From contig NC_066296.1 of assembly GCF_905404315.1 (NCBI RefSeq), positions 124,001 to 188,000 on the forward strand: a DNA stretch of 64,000 nt, in the 5' to 3' direction. This DNA comes from Leptidea sinapis (taxonomy: Eukaryota; Arthropoda; Insecta; Lepidoptera; Pieridae). The notes under the pieces were generated by a model that saw only the letters and a program-made list of their open reading frames with translations, made no database searches and was not told the origin of the DNA. Positions 62,701 to 64,000 of this stretch are shown in pieces (the stretch's first letter is position 1; each line of letters starts with the position of its first letter). The translations under genes and the position numbers were made by a program.

Positions 62701-64000
62701 GGCGGCCATCTTGTATTTGAAAACTGATCACAAAATCTTTCTCTGCACCCTCGAGAACCTCGGGTACGATATCCATATTGCTGAAATCATAATTTTGTGC
62801 GGCGGCCATCTTGGATTTGAAAAATGATCCCAAAATTGTTTTCTGCACCCTCGAGAACCTCGGGTACGATATCCATATTGCTGAAATCATAATTTTGTGC
62901 GGCGGCCATCTTGGATTTGAAAAATGATCAGAAAATTGGTCTCAGCACCCTCGAGAACCTGGGATACGATACCAATAATGTAGTTATCATACTTTTGAGT
63001 GGCGGCCATCTTAGATTTGAAAAATGATCACAAAATCGTTCTCTGCACGCTCGAGAACCTCGGGTACGATATCCATATTGCTGAAATCGTAATTTTGTGC
63101 GGCGGCCATCTTGGATTTAAAAAAATGATCACAAAATTGTTCTCAGCACCCTCGAGAAGATCGGATAAGATACCCATAATGTAGTTATCATACTTCTGAG
63201 TGGCGGCCATCTCGGATATAAAAATGATCCCAAAATTTTTTTCTGCACCCTCGAGAACCTCGGACACGATATCTACATAAGTGAAAACATAATTTTTTGT
63301 GGCGGCAATCTTGGATTAGAAAAATGATTAAAACATCGTTCTCAGCACCCTCGAGAACCTCGGTTACGATACCCATAATGTAGTTATCATACTTTTGAGC
63401 GGCGGCCATCTTGGGTTTGAAAAATGATCACCAAATCGTTCTCTGCACCCTCGAGAACCTCGGGTACGATATTCATATTGCTGAAATCATAATTTTGTGC
63501 GGCGGCCATCTTGGATTTGAAAAATGATCACAAAATTGGTCTCAGCACCCTCGAGAACCTGGGATACGATACCAATAATGTAGTTATCATACTTTTGAGC
63601 GGCGGCCATCTTCGATTTGAAAAATGATCACAAAATCGTTCTCTGCACCCTTGAGAACTTCGGATAAGATACCGATAATCTAGTTATCATACTTTTGAGC
63701 GGCGGCCATCTCGGATTTAAAAATGATCACAAAATAGTTCTCTGCACCGTCGAGAACCTCAGGTACGATATCCATATTGCTGAAATCATAATTTTGTGCG
63801 GCGGCCATCTTGGATTTGAAAAATGATCAAAACATCGTTCTAAGCACCCTCGAGAACCTCGGATACGATACCCATAATGTAGATATCATACTTTTGAGCG
63901 GCGGCCATCTTGTATTTGAAAACTGATCACAAAATCTTTCTCTGCACCCTCGAAAACCTAGGATACGATACCCATTATCTAGTTATCATACTTTTGAGCG
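56701..64000 (+). repeat. Satellite to window end, long-range copies
   Basis: 56.7-57.3 kb resembles 32.9-33.4 kb. 57.7-58.1 kb resembles 12.6-13.0 and 19.1-19.5 kb. 58.46-58.74 kb is the uninterrupted counterpart of the insert's left flank. 58.79-59.2 kb copies 48.7-49.1 kb (offset 10084). 60.84-62.5 kb copies 43.6-45.3 kb (offset about 17238). Units at 61.0-61.2 kb recur at +2191 near 63.2-63.4 kb. The array runs through the end of the window at base 64000. No unique sequence seen. Confidence 0.87.

Larger units (their letters stand above)
1..64000. repeat. ~100-bp tandem satellite array (whole window except 46815-46963)
   Basis: Near-identical units of 99-100 bp run head to tail from the first to the last base, all in one orientation. 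Unit starts in the first part fall at 1, 101, 201, 336, 435, 535, 635, 735, 835, 934, 1033 and so on. Each unit begins at a CTCGAG junction, has a variable first half that defines subtypes A, B and C, a near-invariant GCGGCGGCCATCTTGG in the middle, an AAATGATCAC stretch and an ending like CTCTGCACCCT or CTCAGCACCCT. The one-base length difference comes mainly from CTCGGATATAAAAATG versus CTTGGATTTGAAAAATG. No unique sequence, gene or RNA is seen outside 46815-46963. The family is not one I recognise by name. The role (centromeric, pericentromeric or other heterochromatin) is inferred only from the higher-order structure. Confidence 0.98.

Noticed and set aside
277..63409. Many open reading frames of 60-159 residues on both strands
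   Set aside because: All are translations of the same ~100-bp satellite in rotating frames. They share MAAAQKYDNYIMG and GGHLGFKNDHK fragments, recur with the array period, start at the same internal ATG of each monomer and end at subtype-specific stops. None has a recognisable domain or independent codon signal.
1..64000. CRISPR-like direct repeats
   Set aside because: The whole 100-bp unit is conserved. There is no short repeat with unrelated spacers, and no cas genes or leader.
1..64000. A known vertebrate centromeric satellite such as alpha satellite
   Set aside because: Unit length (about 100 bp versus 171 bp) and sequence do not match, and no perfect CENP-B box is present.

Overview
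The whole window is tandem satellite DNA from a eukaryotic genome, interrupted once by a short foreign insert. I find no protein-coding gene, tRNA or rRNA. The basic unit is about 100 bp (99 or 100 bp in most copies). It can be phased at a CTCGAG junction and carries a conserved middle (GCGGCGGCCATCTTGG) and a conserved TGATCA-containing 3' half. Units fall into several subtypes. Type A has GTAGTTATCATAC, or CTAGTTATCATAC, before the conserved middle. Type B has GCTGAAATCATAATTTTGTG. Type C has a CGGACACGATATCTACAT start and a GGATTAGAAAAATG 3' half. A divergent type D is confined to about 52.9-55.4 kb.

Subtypes are arranged in higher-order repeats (HORs) of different lengths. A 1731-bp 17-mer is tandem at 1-3766, and the same period recurs at 12.6-15.5 kb with five units missing from its second copy. 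A roughly 29-mer of 2891 bp is tandem at 6.36-12.17 kb. There are 1795-bp and 1695-bp (17-mer) repeats at 20.6-23.8 and 26.8-30.2 kb. A 399-bp 4-mer lies at 30.4-31.2 kb. A block of about 5.2 kb at 30.7-40.1 kb contains a 798-bp (8-mer) duplication and a 1595-bp (16-mer) deletion. A separate 798-bp duplication lies at 51.0-52.5 kb. Longer-range copies are offset by about 4.8-5.0, 10.1, 17.2 and 21.7 kb. This is the pattern of a centromeric or heterochromatic satellite shaped by repeated unequal exchange.

The only non-satellite sequence is at about 46815-46963 (149 bp). It contains a complete-looking type I hammerhead ribozyme motif: a CTGAGGA core, helix II, GAAAC, a four-base loop III and a GTC cleavage site. 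A GAAAC-NNNN-GTC layout with a minimal helix III is typical of hammerheads in Penelope-like retroelements and related retrotransposons. I read the insert as a terminal fragment of such an element. The satellite on its two sides belongs to different HOR contexts, so the insertion marks a rearrangement junction.

The host is probably an animal, and an invertebrate is favoured. The reasons are that the array keeps CpG at about the expected frequency (hand count on one unit) and that hammerhead-bearing Penelope-like elements are common in invertebrates, although they also occur in fish and amphibians. The species cannot be named from this sequence. All open reading frames are by-products of a satellite whose minus strand happens to be poor in stop codons.
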